DNA of 64,000 bases. Source: Hippasteria phrygiana. Taxonomy: Eukaryota; Echinodermata; Asteroidea; Valvatida; Goniasteridae. Location of the stretch: assembly GCA_037893225.1 (NCBI GenBank), contig JAZGUH010000117.1, positions 2,728,001-2,792,000 of the forward strand, read 5' to 3'. Shown piece after piece: positions 1 through 12,384 of the stretch (its first letter is position 1; the number at the start of each line of letters is the position of its first letter). The notes below the pieces were generated by a model. It was not told the DNA's origin. It searched no databases and saw only the letters and a program-made list of their open reading frames with translations. The translations under genes were made by a program, and so were the position numbers.

Positions 1-164
1 CATGCATCCCCTAGAGGTACAACTACTGACTGTAAAATTATTCATATTGTTTAAACTGATCTTTCTGTGATACATTGCGAAAAATGTCCTCACCGGAGTA
101 AACTATTGGTGGCACACGGCATTGTGAGTAACGAAATTCATATAAATTCTTAAATAATTATCTC

Positions 165-378
165 TAACCCCTTAGGCATTTTTACTAGAAAGTCCTCAAC
201 CTGTCAAAATCCAACACTGTGGAGTATACCTATGGCACATTCTTTGGACTTGGACAAATTGGGGCATCATAGCTCCATGTAAAGTAATGGTGCCAAGGCG
301 CTACAGTCCTGAACCCATCAAAATACAACACAACCTGCTGTTGGAGTTTGTTTAAGGCTTGGGATAGTTAGGGTTTTA
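165..378. mobile_element. CCCTAA-ended MITE, diverged copy
   Basis: The ends are degenerate (ctaaccccttagg and gttagggtttta). Inside, tactagaaagtcctcaacc and tcaaaatccaacac repeat the ends of the clearer copies at 7786-7983 and 11000-11218. Non-coding. Confidence 0.55.
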
Positions 379-689
379 ATGATTCACAGAAGTCTAAAAT
401 AGAAAAAAATGCTATCAATGGTTCGGAAACAATATGATTGAGTTTTTTATATGGCTCTGGCCATCAGGGACATGGCAAGTAATATTTTTATTGCTGATAA
501 TGTCACTCTTGGTAAACTTCTAAAACAAATGTTTGTTATTGTTGCCAAATTACAGATAAACTCTTTCTTATTATCAACTTCAATTTTTGTCAATATCGTC
601 AGGCCTACCCCTGCCATGTTTGCAACATCCCAAATGGATGAAGAATTTCCACTTTCATGAAATTTGACCCCCCCCCCCCCCCCCCCCCG

Positions 690-1170
690 TCAAATTTCAT
701 GGAAAAATCTACGAGACAGCTGGGCTAGTAGCACAAACATTTTAATAGACCAGAAGGTATTTCACAAGACCAATGGTAAAAATAAGAACAGTGTTTTGAA
801 TGAGCGAGCTGTTCTGATTTTTCCCCCTTTGCCGACCTTGTTGGAGAGTTAGGAATGCTGTTTTGATTGAAACTCCCTGCCTCAAAACTAAAAATGGACA
901 TTAAAAAAAATTTGGGACTTTTTCAGTTCACCAAATTTAGAAAAAAATGAACTCCTATACTTATCACAGCCTATCAAAAACTCCAACTCTCAGTTAGTGT
1001 GTAGCTAGCTGGGTCCATTTTGGCCTTGAGAACAGGAGGGTTAATGATAGCATTTCACGCAGTGTATGGGGAAAAAAACAACACTAGACCACCGGACTAG
1101 TTGAGTCAAGAGTTCACTAGACCAATGCTCAAATTACTGGACTCGGTCCAGTGGATATTTCGATCCCTGC
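690..1170. mobile_element. hAT-like non-autonomous element, decayed copy
   Basis: The motifs acaagaccaatggtaaaaat and ctggactcggtccagtggat recur at 11238-11262 and 11533-11560 in the element at 10932-11575. A third fragment, inverted, is at 28530-28575 (cccactggaccgagtctag). No coding remnant is seen. Confidence 0.45.
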
Positions 1171-1236
1171 CCCCCCCTTCCCCCTCCCCTGAGCCATTTT
1201 CAGACCCGTCTTTATGCCTGCACAGTACATGTCGTA

Positions 1237-1450
1237 TTAACCCTAACGTTCATAAATCCATCAAAATCCTGGGGGATTTTGATGGATTGAGGATTGTAAG
1301 CCTAGCGTTACTGCAGGATTTTGATGGATTCAGGATACCTCCATATTGAGGCAGTCACCAAAACCAACTTTTTGTGCATGACAAAATAGGTGGATTTTTT
1401 GGCGGATTCAGGATACTTTCTAGTAAAGTTACCCAAGGGATTAGGGTTAA
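1237..1450. mobile_element. TTAA-flanked MITE with CCCTAAC ends
   Basis: It starts ttaaccctaacgttcat and ends gggattagggttaa, so both edges show TTAA followed by a CCCTAA-type inverted end. Inside, tccatcaaaatcctggggga and its inverted copy form a short hairpin. It is non-coding and resembles piggyBac-type or Kolobok-type MITEs by its TTAA target. Confidence 0.65.
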
Positions 1451-1467
1451 ATTGCAAATGAAATTTC

Positions 1468-1610
1468 ATAACATAACATAACAACATAACATAACATAAC
1501 ATAACATAACATAACATAACATAACATAACATAACATAACATAACATAACATAACATAACATAACATAACATAACATAACATAACATAACATAACATAAC
1601 ATAACATAAC
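1468..1610. repeat. (ATAAC)n pentanucleotide array
   Basis: About 28 copies of a 5-base unit with one interruption near 1492. Because 5 is not a multiple of 3 and the unit makes no stop on the - strand, all three - frames read the same five-residue repeat. These open frames are not genes. Confidence 0.95.
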
Positions 1611-2214
1611 AAATAACACGTGCAGTACATGTACAATGTGCACAATACATGTACAGTACATATACATTGTATATAATACATGTGTGTAGCAAGACTGAGC
1701 TCCAGCATTGCATGCTATTTAGCAAGAAGAGGATGTGATTAATTTAGAGGACAGAAGTGACAGCTGAGCATTGTTTAATAATTTTCCTGTTTTGTACTTT
1801 GTGGGGGGTCGGGGTTTGGGGGGGGGGGGGGAGATACACTGTATGTGTGGAACCCAAAGCCTTGACTACGTGCAAGTTGATGGTGAATAGAAACAGAGGG
1901 TGTTTGGCTGTCTAGAAGCATCACATGGGAGTAATAATCAGGTTTGTGACACCTCACATACAAGGGGCAGTGTGAAATTAGACATCAGAACGCTCGGACA
2001 TACATGTAATGTCCTTGCACAATCAACTTTGTTTTATCAGCTTTTGATCTGCTATCACTCAAACCATAGGCATAATAAGCCGTATTAGTTAGACAGTTTG
2101 ACAGAACATATCCACTTTTGGGCAAATTCTGCAAATAATTAAACCCTCTGCATCAGTTCTCAGATTGTTAAAATTTGTGACAGGTTGTCTTTACTGATCT
2201 TGGGGACAGTGATC

Positions 2215-2626
2215 TTAAATGTAGTGTACATGATTGGTCATTGTTGCAGTTTTCAGAAATGGGCGGATTTGGGGGTTAGTATTTTATAGGAAATATCGTT
2301 CTCTTTTGCGTTGTTGGATGGCAAAGAAAAACGGTGCTCGTTTTCAATCGTCGGGCGGATGATAGCCTTTAGTCAAGGCGCACGTGACGCGCCCCAAATG
2401 CCAGCATGTCCGGGGCATGCCACTCGTCCGGCTACAGGGCAGTTTTCCAACGATTTCCAGCTGGAAAACGATATAAATTTCCACTTTTCTTGACAACGAC
2501 AGCACACCTGGTGCCATCATTTCACAGGATGATTGAGACTGCTATTAACTTACAGTCTAGTAAGGTAAATCGTAATAATTCAGTAAAACAAATTGGAGGA
2601 TTACCAGTCGTGTGTACATGTACTTA
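2215..2626. mobile_element. TTAA-flanked element, family G copy 1
   Basis: The left edge is ttaaatgtagtgtacatgat and the right edge is gtgtgtacatgtacttaa. Its interior (gggcggatttgggggttag, ccagctggaaaacgatataa, catttcacaggatgattgag) is shared with 6390-6892 in inverse orientation and with 57455-57880. Non-coding. Confidence 0.7.
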
Positions 2627-2678
2627 AGGAACTTGTACCTCATTCTAAATTCCCTGAAGGAAGCTTGGGCTTTTTTCT

Positions 2679-2861
2679 TTAACCTCTTGCCACTTGTTGA
2701 CACAAATACATGTACGTGCCGATTGAAAGTTCAATCCATTTTTGGGGTATTGTGTATGTTATGCTTGGCTGCACAAGCCTCTTGTTTCCATTTCGCTTGG
2801 CTGCACAAGCCGATCTGGCGCCCTGGTGCCTCCCATATGATACCCGAGGTCAAGGGGTTAA
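2679..2861. mobile_element. TTAA-flanked MITE with CCTCTTG/CAAGGGG ends, copy 1
   Basis: The ends are ttaacctcttgccac and gaggtcaaggggttaa. The interior (caatccatt, ttgtgtatgttatgcttggctgcacaa) is shared with 60170-60378. About 183 bases, non-coding. Confidence 0.65.
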
Positions 2862-2879
2862 ACAGGCTGTGTCAGTTTT

Positions 2880-4520
2880 ATTAATAGCGGTTCCACATAC
2901 AATGCGGAACTGCTATTGTTTTCGTTAAGAATTTTTTTTTTTCTGCCTAAATCCTCATTGAGATTGTACACGGATTTTCTAGAGGTCACTTTTGTCATTC
3001 AACAATCTCAAATCTTAATATTAACGTGCACATACATAGACCCTATAGCGAACTCGTGTCTCGAAACATGAGGTCATGATGACGTCATCGGGTGTCACAT
3101 TACAAGCCATTTAACAATATTTCGGTCAATCTTTGAACATCCATATCGCATCAACCGTATGAGACCGCAACTTGCTTTTTGCGGCAACAGATAGAGTTGA
3201 CATAACATAGGGCTTCATTGTTTATTGTGTGCGTGAAATCACGTGACCCTTCCTTCCGGGTCAAATCGGCCCAAACCGGAAGTGGCTCATAATTTAAAAT
3301 TGGTAAAATATTTCGAATTGCTTTCAACGATGTTAGTATCCGGCTAGGTTGTACTTAACAAAACAAATATTTGTGATGTCATAAAATATTCGAGCGCCCT
3401 CTAGCGGCAGGTTGAAAAATGTATAAAATGAATAATTAGTCGATGTGTGTGGCGAAGTTTGTTGAAATCACTTTATAATTGATGTATATATAATCGGCTT
3501 CATGCTAAGAACAAGTTGAGGGGGAGAAAGATTGATGACGTCACCAGACCGGAAGTTGCAATGAAAAGACCTTTAAACCTTAAAAAATTGCTGTAAAATC
3601 AACCGCGAGAGATATAATCCAGATATTTGCTTCAGATGGCAGAGTTTACATAGCTCTCGAGCTTTCTGATAATGACGTCACGATGACGTCATCAAATATC
3701 GGATTACCAGCAATCACAGATTTCTAGATTTAATCTTTGAAAATCAATATAAAATCAATCGAGAGAGATCTGAATTTGCGTTTTACAGGAACTGATAGAA
3801 TAATCCAGGGTCTTCATTTTTGATATTACGTGCAAAGTCACGTGACCATTCCTTCCAGTCCAAACCGGAAGTGCCTTATAATGTGAAAGTTTAATCTTTG
3901 AAAATCAATATAAAATCAATCGAGAGAGATCAGATTTTGCTTTTTGTGGGAATTGATAGAATAATCTAGGGTCTTCATTTGTGATATTACGTGCAAAATC
4001 ACTTGACCCTTCCTTCCAGTTGAAACCGGAAGTGCCTTCTAATTTGAAATTGCTAAAAGATGTGAACTTGCTTTCAACAATGTTAGTCTCCAGCTAGGTT
4101 GTACGTAACAACAAAATTACTGGTGACGTCATAAAATGTTAGAGCGCCCTCTAGCGGCAGGTTGAACAATGTTAAAAATGCATAACCAGTTGATGTGTGT
4201 GGCGATGTGTGTGGCGAAGTGTCACATGACATCAACCTAAATTTGCAAAATTAGCAACATACATCTTCCGTCAATAGAGGGCGGTATATAACTCGAATCG
4301 AAATTGGGTGTGGGTGGTGCGTGCCGATCGTATCTTCGGCTGCGGATACGTCCGTATATTTCACATTACAACAACCTTCAACCTACTTTGAGTAAAGTAT
4401 TCCCAATGTTTTGTGTACTAATCTTGAACGTTATTTTTCTCACAAGCAATGTTAAGTGACTCGTGAACAACTGAAAAAGCAGAACCGCCTGTGCCCGTCC
4501 TCGCGACGGGAACATTTCTC

Positions 4521-4567
<47 letters not shown>
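2880..4567. mobile_element. unclassified 1.7 kb interspersed element bounded by short hairpins
   Basis: The left edge carries the hairpin agcggttccac/atgcggaactgct (2885-2914). The right edge carries cccgtcctcgcgacggg (4494-4510) followed by an (ATT)n run at 4522-4567. Inside, a block at 3226-3458 recurs at 3987-4219, and a block of about 160 bases at 3730-3888 recurs directly at 3889-4040. Five perfect TGACGTCA sites and two gcgccctctagcggcagg motifs lie within. No transposase frame is visible. The class is not established. Confidence 0.5.
4522..4567. repeat. (ATT)n array
   Basis: About 15 copies of TTA/ATT at the right edge of the element starting at 2880. Confidence 0.9.
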
Positions 4568-5116
4568 GTTTTTTTGGTCTTTCAGACGTGTACTTGTGGA
4601 CCTCTCAAACTAGAGAGTTGAAATATAATTCTGTGATAGACACATGGGAGATGCGTTAGAACTTTTTAAGGTCGATTTTTAAGGTCGATTTTTAAGGTCG
4701 ATTTTTATCTGAAATTCGACCCCTGAACAATGTACAAAACTTCAAAGTCTCAGTTCATGTTTTTACTGGTTCAACAGCGGTGTTTTAGGCAACACTCTAT
4801 ACACGTACACTGTACATATACATCATAATGCCCAAAAAGCATGAACTGTGTACTGGGGGTGGGGGGGGGGAGAATGAAAAAAACTTGCACCTCATAACTC
4901 GCAACTGGCAAAATAAAATGCCTTGGGCCAGCAATTATTCTAGTACAAAAAAGCTAACATCCTTATGATTTGATATTTCTGGAGGTAAGCACAATGGGAA
5001 CTACCACTGGCTAGACAGGAAGGAAAACTATTGTAGGGGAAATACAAATGTACCTACGGGTATCCATTCTATTTATATACAAATTTGAATATGTTATTGG
5101 TAGATCCTGTGTTGGC

Positions 5117-6248
5117 TAAGGCTGTTCGATATCCATTTATTTGGATACCGAAATATCGGCAAACAAATATCGCGATATTCGATATATTATCGTGATGACG
5201 TAACTTTTTCCTTACATGATGGAAGTCACCACGGCATCGTGAGATCGGTGCCACTGGGATCGGGCCCGCTGGGATTGAGCTCAGATCCGCTAAAATTTAA
5301 TATAGGGGCCGGCCACCGAGATCGCGAATCGGGCCGGGGCTGGCAGGTTCGGGACCGGGACCGGCAAGATTGGGGGCCGGGGCCGGCAGGAACGGGTGGC
5401 CGGGTTGACAGGCTTCCCTCCGCTCATTGAGTACTTGGAGTATTATGACATTGACCTTCAGTTGGCTTCTTTATGGCACTCCAGAAAGACTAGCTTTTGT
5501 TTCTATTTCGGTATTGTTGATTAGTAACAGATGATAATACTGTGGATGATCACATGCGAGCTGTCAAAAAAGGATCGTATCGTATGTTTTGTTTTGTGAA
5601 GACGACATTGCACAATGTACAATGGATGCACTGCACGTGTTTTAATCTTTTCTCAAGACGCAGTTCGCTACACGTGTGGGCACGTACGTGTGCTTTGTAC
5701 ACTGGGGAAAGACAGTGGCATTCAGTGCGGTTACTTGTACTTGACCAAGGCTAGCAACAAAGCAACGCGCACGCGCAGATGCGCTACAGGGGTTGAACTT
5801 ATTGCAAACAATTGCCATACCCCTCGATCTCAAGATGAGTTCTGCGCAACATGATAGCTAGCGTTTTAGGTATATTGTACACTGGGAATAAGACGGTATA
5901 CATGTAGCATTCAGTGTGGTTGTTTGCTCTTGACTACGCACGGCGCGGAGATGTCATGTTAGGGTTTAGAAAACGGTCAAAGAAACGACACATTTAGTAC
6001 ATGTGTACGTCATGATACAATGTACATCATAATATACTACTCTACCGTCCAATAATTGGAAATAACTGGAATTTTGAGCAAGGTAAACTGGAAAAATCCA
6101 CACTTAATGCGGCCAGAAGGAACATATCGCGATATTCTTCGGTATATCGAATTCCCCGATATTCCGTTTTTTTTTAAGGGCTGATATGATTTTCGATATG
6201 AAAAAAATATCGAAATATCGGGAAATATCGTCAAATCGAACAGGCTTA
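5117..6248 (+). mobile_element. hAT-type non-autonomous element A with exact 8-base target duplication
   Basis: The inverted ends are TAAGGCTGTTCGAT and its partner ATCGAACAGGCTTA-like (aaatcgaacaggctta). The flanks are GTGTTGGC at 5109-5116 and again at 6249-6256. An 8-base duplication is the hAT signature. Subterminal DNA is rich in cgatat and aatatcg; the interior has a GC-rich block at 5240-5410 (repeated accgg and ggccgg). A second copy, inverted, is at 25100-27331. No transposase frame was recognised. Confidence 0.85.
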
Positions 6249-6389
6249 GTGTTGGCACACATACATGTACACCAACGTTGACTTCACACATTCACAGTAC
6301 AGTGCCTTGTACATTGTGTATACAATATGTACAATGTACATATTGACCATATTTTTTTTTGCACATTTGGACATTTTTAATCACAACTC

Positions 6390-6892
6390 TTAAAGGTACA
6401 TGTAGTGTGCACGATTGGTAATCCTCCAATTTCTTTTTTTTACTGAATTATTACGAAATACCTTACTAGACTGTAAGTTAATAGTAGTCTCAATCATCCT
6501 GTGAAATGATGGCACCAGGTGGAAATATATATCATCTTCGAACGATTTCCAGCTGGAAATGGTTGGAAAACAGCCCTGTAGCCGTTAATCAAGGCGCGCG
6601 TAGCTACCCGGACGAGTGTAGCTACCCGGACGAGTGGCGCTTCCCGGACATGATGGCGCCATGGCATATCCGGGGCGCGTCACACGACCAAATAGCCATG
6701 CGCCCTTTGACTAAAGGCTATCATCCGCCCGACGGTTAAAACAAGCGCCGTTTTTCTCTCGTTTTTTCGCCATCCAACAACGCAAAACTTTGAACAGGTC
6801 AGTGAAGCGATATTTCCTATAAAATACTAACCCCCAAATCCGCCCATTTCTAAGAAATTGCATCAATGACCAATCGTGTACACTGCCTTTAA
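6390..6892. mobile_element. TTAA-flanked element, family G copy 2
   Basis: TTAA is present at both edges; the ends are aggtacatgtagtgtgcac and gtgtacactgcct. The interior matches 2215-2626 in inverse orientation. It contains a doubled tagctacccggacgagtg unit at 6601-6636. Non-coding. Confidence 0.75.
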
Positions 6893-7785
6893 GTCACTTT
6901 TTTGGGGGGAGGGGGGGGGGGGCTTGGAGGCAATGAGACAAGGGTAAGCAGATTGTCTTGATTCCATTATAAATGTGAAGGATCTTTGATGAACTGTTTA
7001 AACCTAATTTCTTTAATTGTAGTGTTTGTCCATTCCTCATGCTTCAAAATCTGTTGATGTTTAATATTTTGGAGGCCTAATTTTTATAAATCAATTACAA
7101 TTGTGTATTTAATTTGTCACATGTACACATACGTTTTGTTGGGGCTATCTTTAGTATTCTCGATTAAATTTAATAATTATCTCATTCTTTGATGTTTCTG
7201 GTAAATTCTGGCAATTGACTTGAGTGTCAAAGTACATGTACAGTGTACATACATGTACATACCTGTACATGTTCTGTATTACGTTCGAGGACAAGAGGAG
7301 AAAGAAAATACAAAGGAACCTTTCTTGTCCTCGGGAGTCGGTCTTTTGTTAAAATCGGTCCTCGGATGTAAAAAATATGTGCTTAGCCTATGGGGTTGGG
7401 TTATATTAGAGGAACAATAGGAAACACAAAGCATTGTCCTCGGTAGTATAGGGAAAACACACTATGTGTACAATTGTACATACGTGTACATGTATTTGTA
7501 GTGTGGATTGTCTTTGCTGCTCTATGTTCATTGCATTGTCCAGTCCATTCTCTTTCTATAGGCCCCCCCCCCCATCCTCTCTGTAATGAATGATGAATGG
7601 ACGATGTTAGCTCAGTAGGGTAAAATGTACAATTTGTATTCGCATGCAAGTTCAACATTCTGTCGAATTCAACTTACAATGTAGTACTGCACGTGTACAT
7701 GTACACCTGCTTGTGCAATTGAAGTATTTATTTATAGTCAACAAATTATTCTGTACGTAAAATTCAAGATTTAATTCTGTGTACT

Positions 7786-7983
7786 CCCTAAGCATTTTGA
7801 CTAGAAACCTTCCTCAACCCGTCAAATTCCAACACCATATGGTAAACTGTACACAAAAATTGTTGGACTCTGATTCTGGTGGTATGCCAAACTCAGTGTA
7901 AAGGACTATCAGTTCCCATCCTAACAGATTCCAACCAAACATGCTGTTGGGTTTTGACGGGTTGAGTACTGTGTTAGGGTTAA
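7786..7983. mobile_element. CCCTAA-ended MITE
   Basis: The right edge is gtgttagggttaa; the left edge, ccctaagcattttgactaga, has lost its TTAA. Interior blocks (ccaacaccatatggtaaac, ggtggtatgccaaactcagt) occur inverted in 11000-11218, so the two are sister copies. Confidence 0.65.
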
Positions 7984-8949
7984 AGTAATATACCAGTGCA
8001 TGCATAGACTACAATGTATGTGCTTGTACATTATATTATATGTTCCCATTACCAAGACCGGAAGAATTGTCCCCAGCCCCCAAACAATTTTCAGTAGTGG
8101 ATTTGTGGTGGTAAATTAAATGCAGAGCCTGTCCCCCATAAACACAGCCTGCTGGAGCCATGGTGCCCATGTGTCTGTGCATATGGCTAGCTGGATGGAA
8201 CCAAACTGTCAGTGCAGTGAACATACTATGCGGATTTGCTGGCAAATAAAAGCTTAGGAATGCTTTTTTTTTCTGTTGGACTTGGCGAGTGAGTATTCAT
8301 CACACTGGCTTGATGGATTCATTTCTTTCCACCACAGACTGGAAGAGACTGAATTGAAACTAGAGCTAGTGTTTTGGTTGTAGCATAAGGACATAAAGTT
8401 AGGGAATTTTTTTCCCTGGGCCATGATTTATTTTGGCAGGGGTAGTTGGAATTTACAAGCTGATGCCTTCAGCCAAAAGTAGAATGTTGACATCTTGACA
8501 CCTCGGGAGCAATTGAATATAGCCTGTACCTTAGGCATATATGCAACATAATTTAATGGATTTCAACCAGGGTTGTTTGATTTAAATCACTCAATTTAAA
8601 TCATTGATTTAATCATGATTTAAATCAATGGGGGGAAAAAATAACGAATAAAAATCATGTTTTCATTTTTATTTTTTCCTGTTAATTTTTAATGTAAAAT
8701 CAAAGTCTGTTATTCAAACCTGACTTTCATTAAGTTTAAATTGCTTATACTCGCTCTAAAGGGATGTATGAGGCCAATTTCCTGAAAAAATCTACCGGTA
8801 TACATGTACTACATTTATCTTGTGTACAATGATACAGTATTCTGAAGCAATGTACTACATGTATACTTGTACAGTATTCATCTCTTGCCTGTTCACGTCT
8901 TCCTTTTGGCATACATGTATTCTTACACTAATGCCATGTAAATGATGTC

Positions 8950-9013
8950 TTAACCCTAACAGTCCTCAATTCTCAGTTGATGATTTTTCACACACCCTAG
9001 GGGGTTTGGGTAA
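8950..9013. mobile_element. 64-base CCCTAAC miniature element
   Basis: It reads ttaaccctaacagtcctcaa at the left and ccctagggggtttgggtaa at the right. The same design and the block ttttcacacaccctagggg appear at 58379-58448 and, inverted, at 13900-13965. It is far below the usual MITE size and has no room for internal function. Confidence 0.65.
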
Positions 9014-9415
9014 CGTTTTGTGTGCAATCTAGTCTGTTCTGACTCTTAAGAAAATAAACTCTAAAAGAAAACAAAACATACTATAAGTTTTCCTCTTTGT
9101 ATGTTTATTGCATCAGGACCAGTAGCATTGGTCTGGCAGACTTCAAGAACCATCGAGACCAGGGGATTTTTCTTTAAAATAATCCTACATTAAAAAGGCA
9201 GATTTCACACTTTTGATGAATAAATTATGTCTGCCTTGATCAATTTCAGCCACTTGACTAATTTTCGTTTTTTTTAACAAGTTGAGATTCCATTTGCAGT
9301 TAACAGCACACCAGAGCAGCAATCCTCGTTGCATTTCAAACTCTAGTCTAGTGGATCACTTGTACATGTACTTACTGGCCTGATGGCTTAGCAGATATTT
9401 TATAAAATTCAAGCC

Positions 9416-9571
9416 CAGTCAGTCAGTCAGTCAGTCAGTCAGTCAGTCAGTCAGTCAGTCAGTCAGTCAGTCAGTCAGTCAGTCAGTCAGTCAGTCAGTC
9501 AGTCAGTCAGTCAGTCAGTCAGTCAGTCAGTCAGTCAGTCAGTCAGTCAGTCAGTCAGTCAGTCAGTGGTG
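9416..9571. repeat. (TCAG)n tetranucleotide array
   Basis: About 39 uninterrupted copies of TCAG. It abuts the decayed element ending at 10197. The purity suggests recent growth. Confidence 0.97.
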
Positions 9572-9669
9572 ATTTCTCGTCAAGGTTAGGGGGACGGAGG
9601 AAAAAACACACAGTCAACAATAATTGTAAAGCGTTTTGTATTCGGTGTCTCTTCCGTATCCTTGGAACC

Positions 9670-10197
9670 GGGTACCCAAAACTTCCAATCCTGGAAGTTG
9701 TAATAATGTCTTTCTCTGAGATTGAAAAGTCTGATTTCAGACAAAAGTCTGAAAAATCTCATGCCTGTCTATAGTAAACCTGATCACTACTCCGCCATTA
9801 CATGTACATGTACATGTTCGGGCACAAAAGACAGAAGCTTTATACAGTTGTATTTATAGTGGCATGAGGCATGCTATTACACATGTATGTCTCGTCAAGG
9901 CTCTTTATCCATACCCAGACTACAAAAAACACAACCGGTAAATTCCCTTTATTGTCAATATCCGTGAGCGTCATAAACATGAAATCTGTGCTGGTTTCCC
10001 ATGTACATTGTAGGCCTAGTCGTGTTTTAATTTTGAAAATTCTCGACAAATAACATTCGAAACCTTTCCTTTTTCATTTTCTGGGAAGTTACTATGCTAT
10101 AATGTAAAGTTGTACGATTACTCGATTCCATTATCTGGAACCGGTTCCTGACATGAACGGTCAGGTACTCGGGTACCCGGTTCTGATGCACACCCCT
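9670..10197 (-). mobile_element. truncated element D, sister of 62270-62882
   Basis: It carries the end ggttctgatgcacacccct and, inside, accggttcctgacatgaacg, gaaatctgtgctggtttccc and ttatagtggcatgaggcatg, all found in the opposite orientation at 62270-62800. The left end is lost. Confidence 0.65.
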
Positions 10198-10316
10198 ATG
10201 TAAAACCCAATGACCAATGAAATGTATACATGTATGAGAAGGGGGAACTATTGGGAGGATGCTGCCATAGCCATCCCCTCCCCCCAAAAATTAGGATCGC
10301 CGCTCATGCTCACACA

Positions 10317-10371
10317 TTAAGTGTGTGTAAATTCATATTGATATTGATGGATTCAGCAGTGTTAGGGTTAA
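10317..10371. mobile_element. 55-base CCCTAAC miniature element, one end lost
   Basis: Ends cagcagtgttagggttaa; the interior attgatattgatggattcag is identical to 13900-13965. Confidence 0.5.
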
Positions 10372-10931
10372 TTCCCATCTTTGTTGGACTGTATGCCAAC
10401 AATGAGCTGGCAAAAAGTACACCACCATTTGCAGTGCTTGGTGATGGAAACACGGTCAGGATCCCATCCCTAGGTTTCCAAGTCTCTCGTAATGTTACGG
10501 AAAGTACAGTGCGTGCTCATGGGCCGGATGCTTGTGGGAGGAGAGAGGAAGTGATCTGAAGGAGGGACAAATGAGACATGGCACGCTAGATTAAGATTGG
10601 GTGCCAAACCAACCAGGTCATCTAGGGGTTATGGTTTGGGGGGGGGGGGGGGGGGGGTTGGGGGTTGCTTGGGTAGGATGCTGTGAAGATAAACCTGTTT
10701 TCTAAGAAGAGAATCAGAAACATGTACTCAGCTGTTCGTCTCAACTCCGATGCTGAGAATGTCTTCGGGTTTTGTTAGGGCGTACATGTACTTTTAGCAC
10801 TGAAAAGAGGGATGGCATGTGTGGGAATGGATTGCACAATCCTCTGCTTACTTGTGCAAGACGTTTTATTGGGTCAGGATAATTCTTTAGGTGTTTACCT
10901 TGACATTCATGTTGCTTCAGTACTATAAATT

Positions 10932-11575
10932 CAGGGCTTGAATTTCAGATAAGAATCTGGGAGACAGCAGGGAAAGTAGCTCAAATTTTTTACTAGACCT
11001 TAACCCTAACAGTACTCAACCCATCAAAACCCAACAGCATGTTTGGTTGGAATATGTTAGGATGGGTACTGGACCCCCAAACTGATAGTCCTTTACACTG
11101 AGTTTGGCATACCACCAGAATCAGTCCAACAATTTGTGTGTACAGTTTACCATATGGTGTTGGAATTTGCAAGGATGGGTATGGTTCCTAGTAAATTATA
11201 CTGGGGAGTTAGGGTTACTAATGTACATTTAGTTCACAAGATCAATGGTAAAAATAAGAATACACAATATTTTACATACCAATATGTGGTTTTGATTCTT
11301 TGCTTTGCTGACCTTTTGGAGAGAGGGGGTTTGGTGACTTTGGTCTGAGAAACCCTGTCTAAAAACCCCCTGTCTCGTAGAACTCTACAAATGGCCATTC
11401 CAGAAATTATGGGGATTTGTCAGTTCACCCGATTTAGAAAAATTGGACTTCAATGATACAGATGTAACACGTCATCCAGTGTATGAAAAAAACAAAATTG
11501 CTAGACCACTGGACGAGTACAGTCTTAAATCACTGGATTTGGTCCAGCATACCAGTGGATATATACCAAGCCCTG
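10932..11575. mobile_element. hAT-like element with CAGGGCTTG ends
   Basis: Inverted ends CAGGGCTTGaat and accaagCCCTG. No 8-base duplication survives. A CCCTAA MITE (11000-11218) is inserted in it. Its sister is 690-1170. Confidence 0.5.
11000..11218. mobile_element. TTAA-flanked MITE with CCCTAAC ends
   Basis: It begins ttaaccctaacagtactcaa and ends gagttagggttac. Interior cagcatgtttggttggaat and accatatggtgttggaattt match 7786-7983 inverted. Nested inside the element at 10932-11575. Confidence 0.7.
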
Positions 11576-11956
11576 AAGTTGTGCTTTGAAATCTTCCAGA
11601 GCAAAAAAAGATTAGAGGAGTCTTGGGCGAAGTTCGAATCCGGAATGTCCTGTAGTACAAAGTCATAAAGGGATAAAGGGTCAATACATTGTTTTTCTGG
11701 TTTACATATGTACATATATATACCTAAGGAAAATGCCATAGGCTTGTAAGTTTGATGTCCATCTTCCAAGGTTTGATGAGAGGCTTTGAATATAACAGGT
11801 TCAGCAGTACAGAACAGTACAGGTTTTTAAGTTGTTTATAGATTTTGTTTAAAAAGGCTGGTTTAAAATGCTTAGCAGTTCCTTGGTCATTGAGATGCTC
11901 TGAAGTAAGTCACCATGCTTGTCTTTGCCAAGCTTATCTGAGAAGACAGAGTATAT

Positions 11957-12384
11957 GTGACCCGCTCCAGAAAAAGGTGATATAAGTCGCGCTATCCATT
12001 TACGTGTAATAGCCCTTTCAACATTGAGAGGGTAAACATTTTCGTCAAAATTTATTTTTTGTTTTTGTCTTTAATGACATCTTAAATATCAAAAGTTTCA
12101 GGTTTGGTGCACAACAATGTTGATTTCAGTGAACCTTTTTAGAGTGCATTGTTCCATTGCATTGCATTAGAACTAGCTATTTCAAAGCCTGTTTTCTCTG
12201 TTGTGTCATTTGAACTCCATAGAACTAATTAATATGCAAAAACGCGATATCTCCAGAATGGAAAGGGCTTTGGAGCTCTGTCATGCACCAAATGAAAGCT
12301 TACATTGCGGGCTTTCCAAACATGCATGGAACTCACTTTTTATATTTTGCGACATAATATACCTTTTTCCAGAGCGGGTCACAT
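11957..12384. mobile_element. 428-base MITE with TGTGACCCGCTC ends, copy 1
   Basis: Inverted ends of about 25 bases: tgacccgctccagaaaaagg at the left and cctttttccagagcgggtca at the right. An inverted second copy is at 48485-48931, about 80-85% similar by eye. Non-coding. Confidence 0.8.

Noticed and set aside
1308..1725. Three long overlapping - strand open frames rich in MLCYV
   Set aside because: They are translations of the (ATAAC)n array; a 5-base repeat gives the same peptide in every frame.
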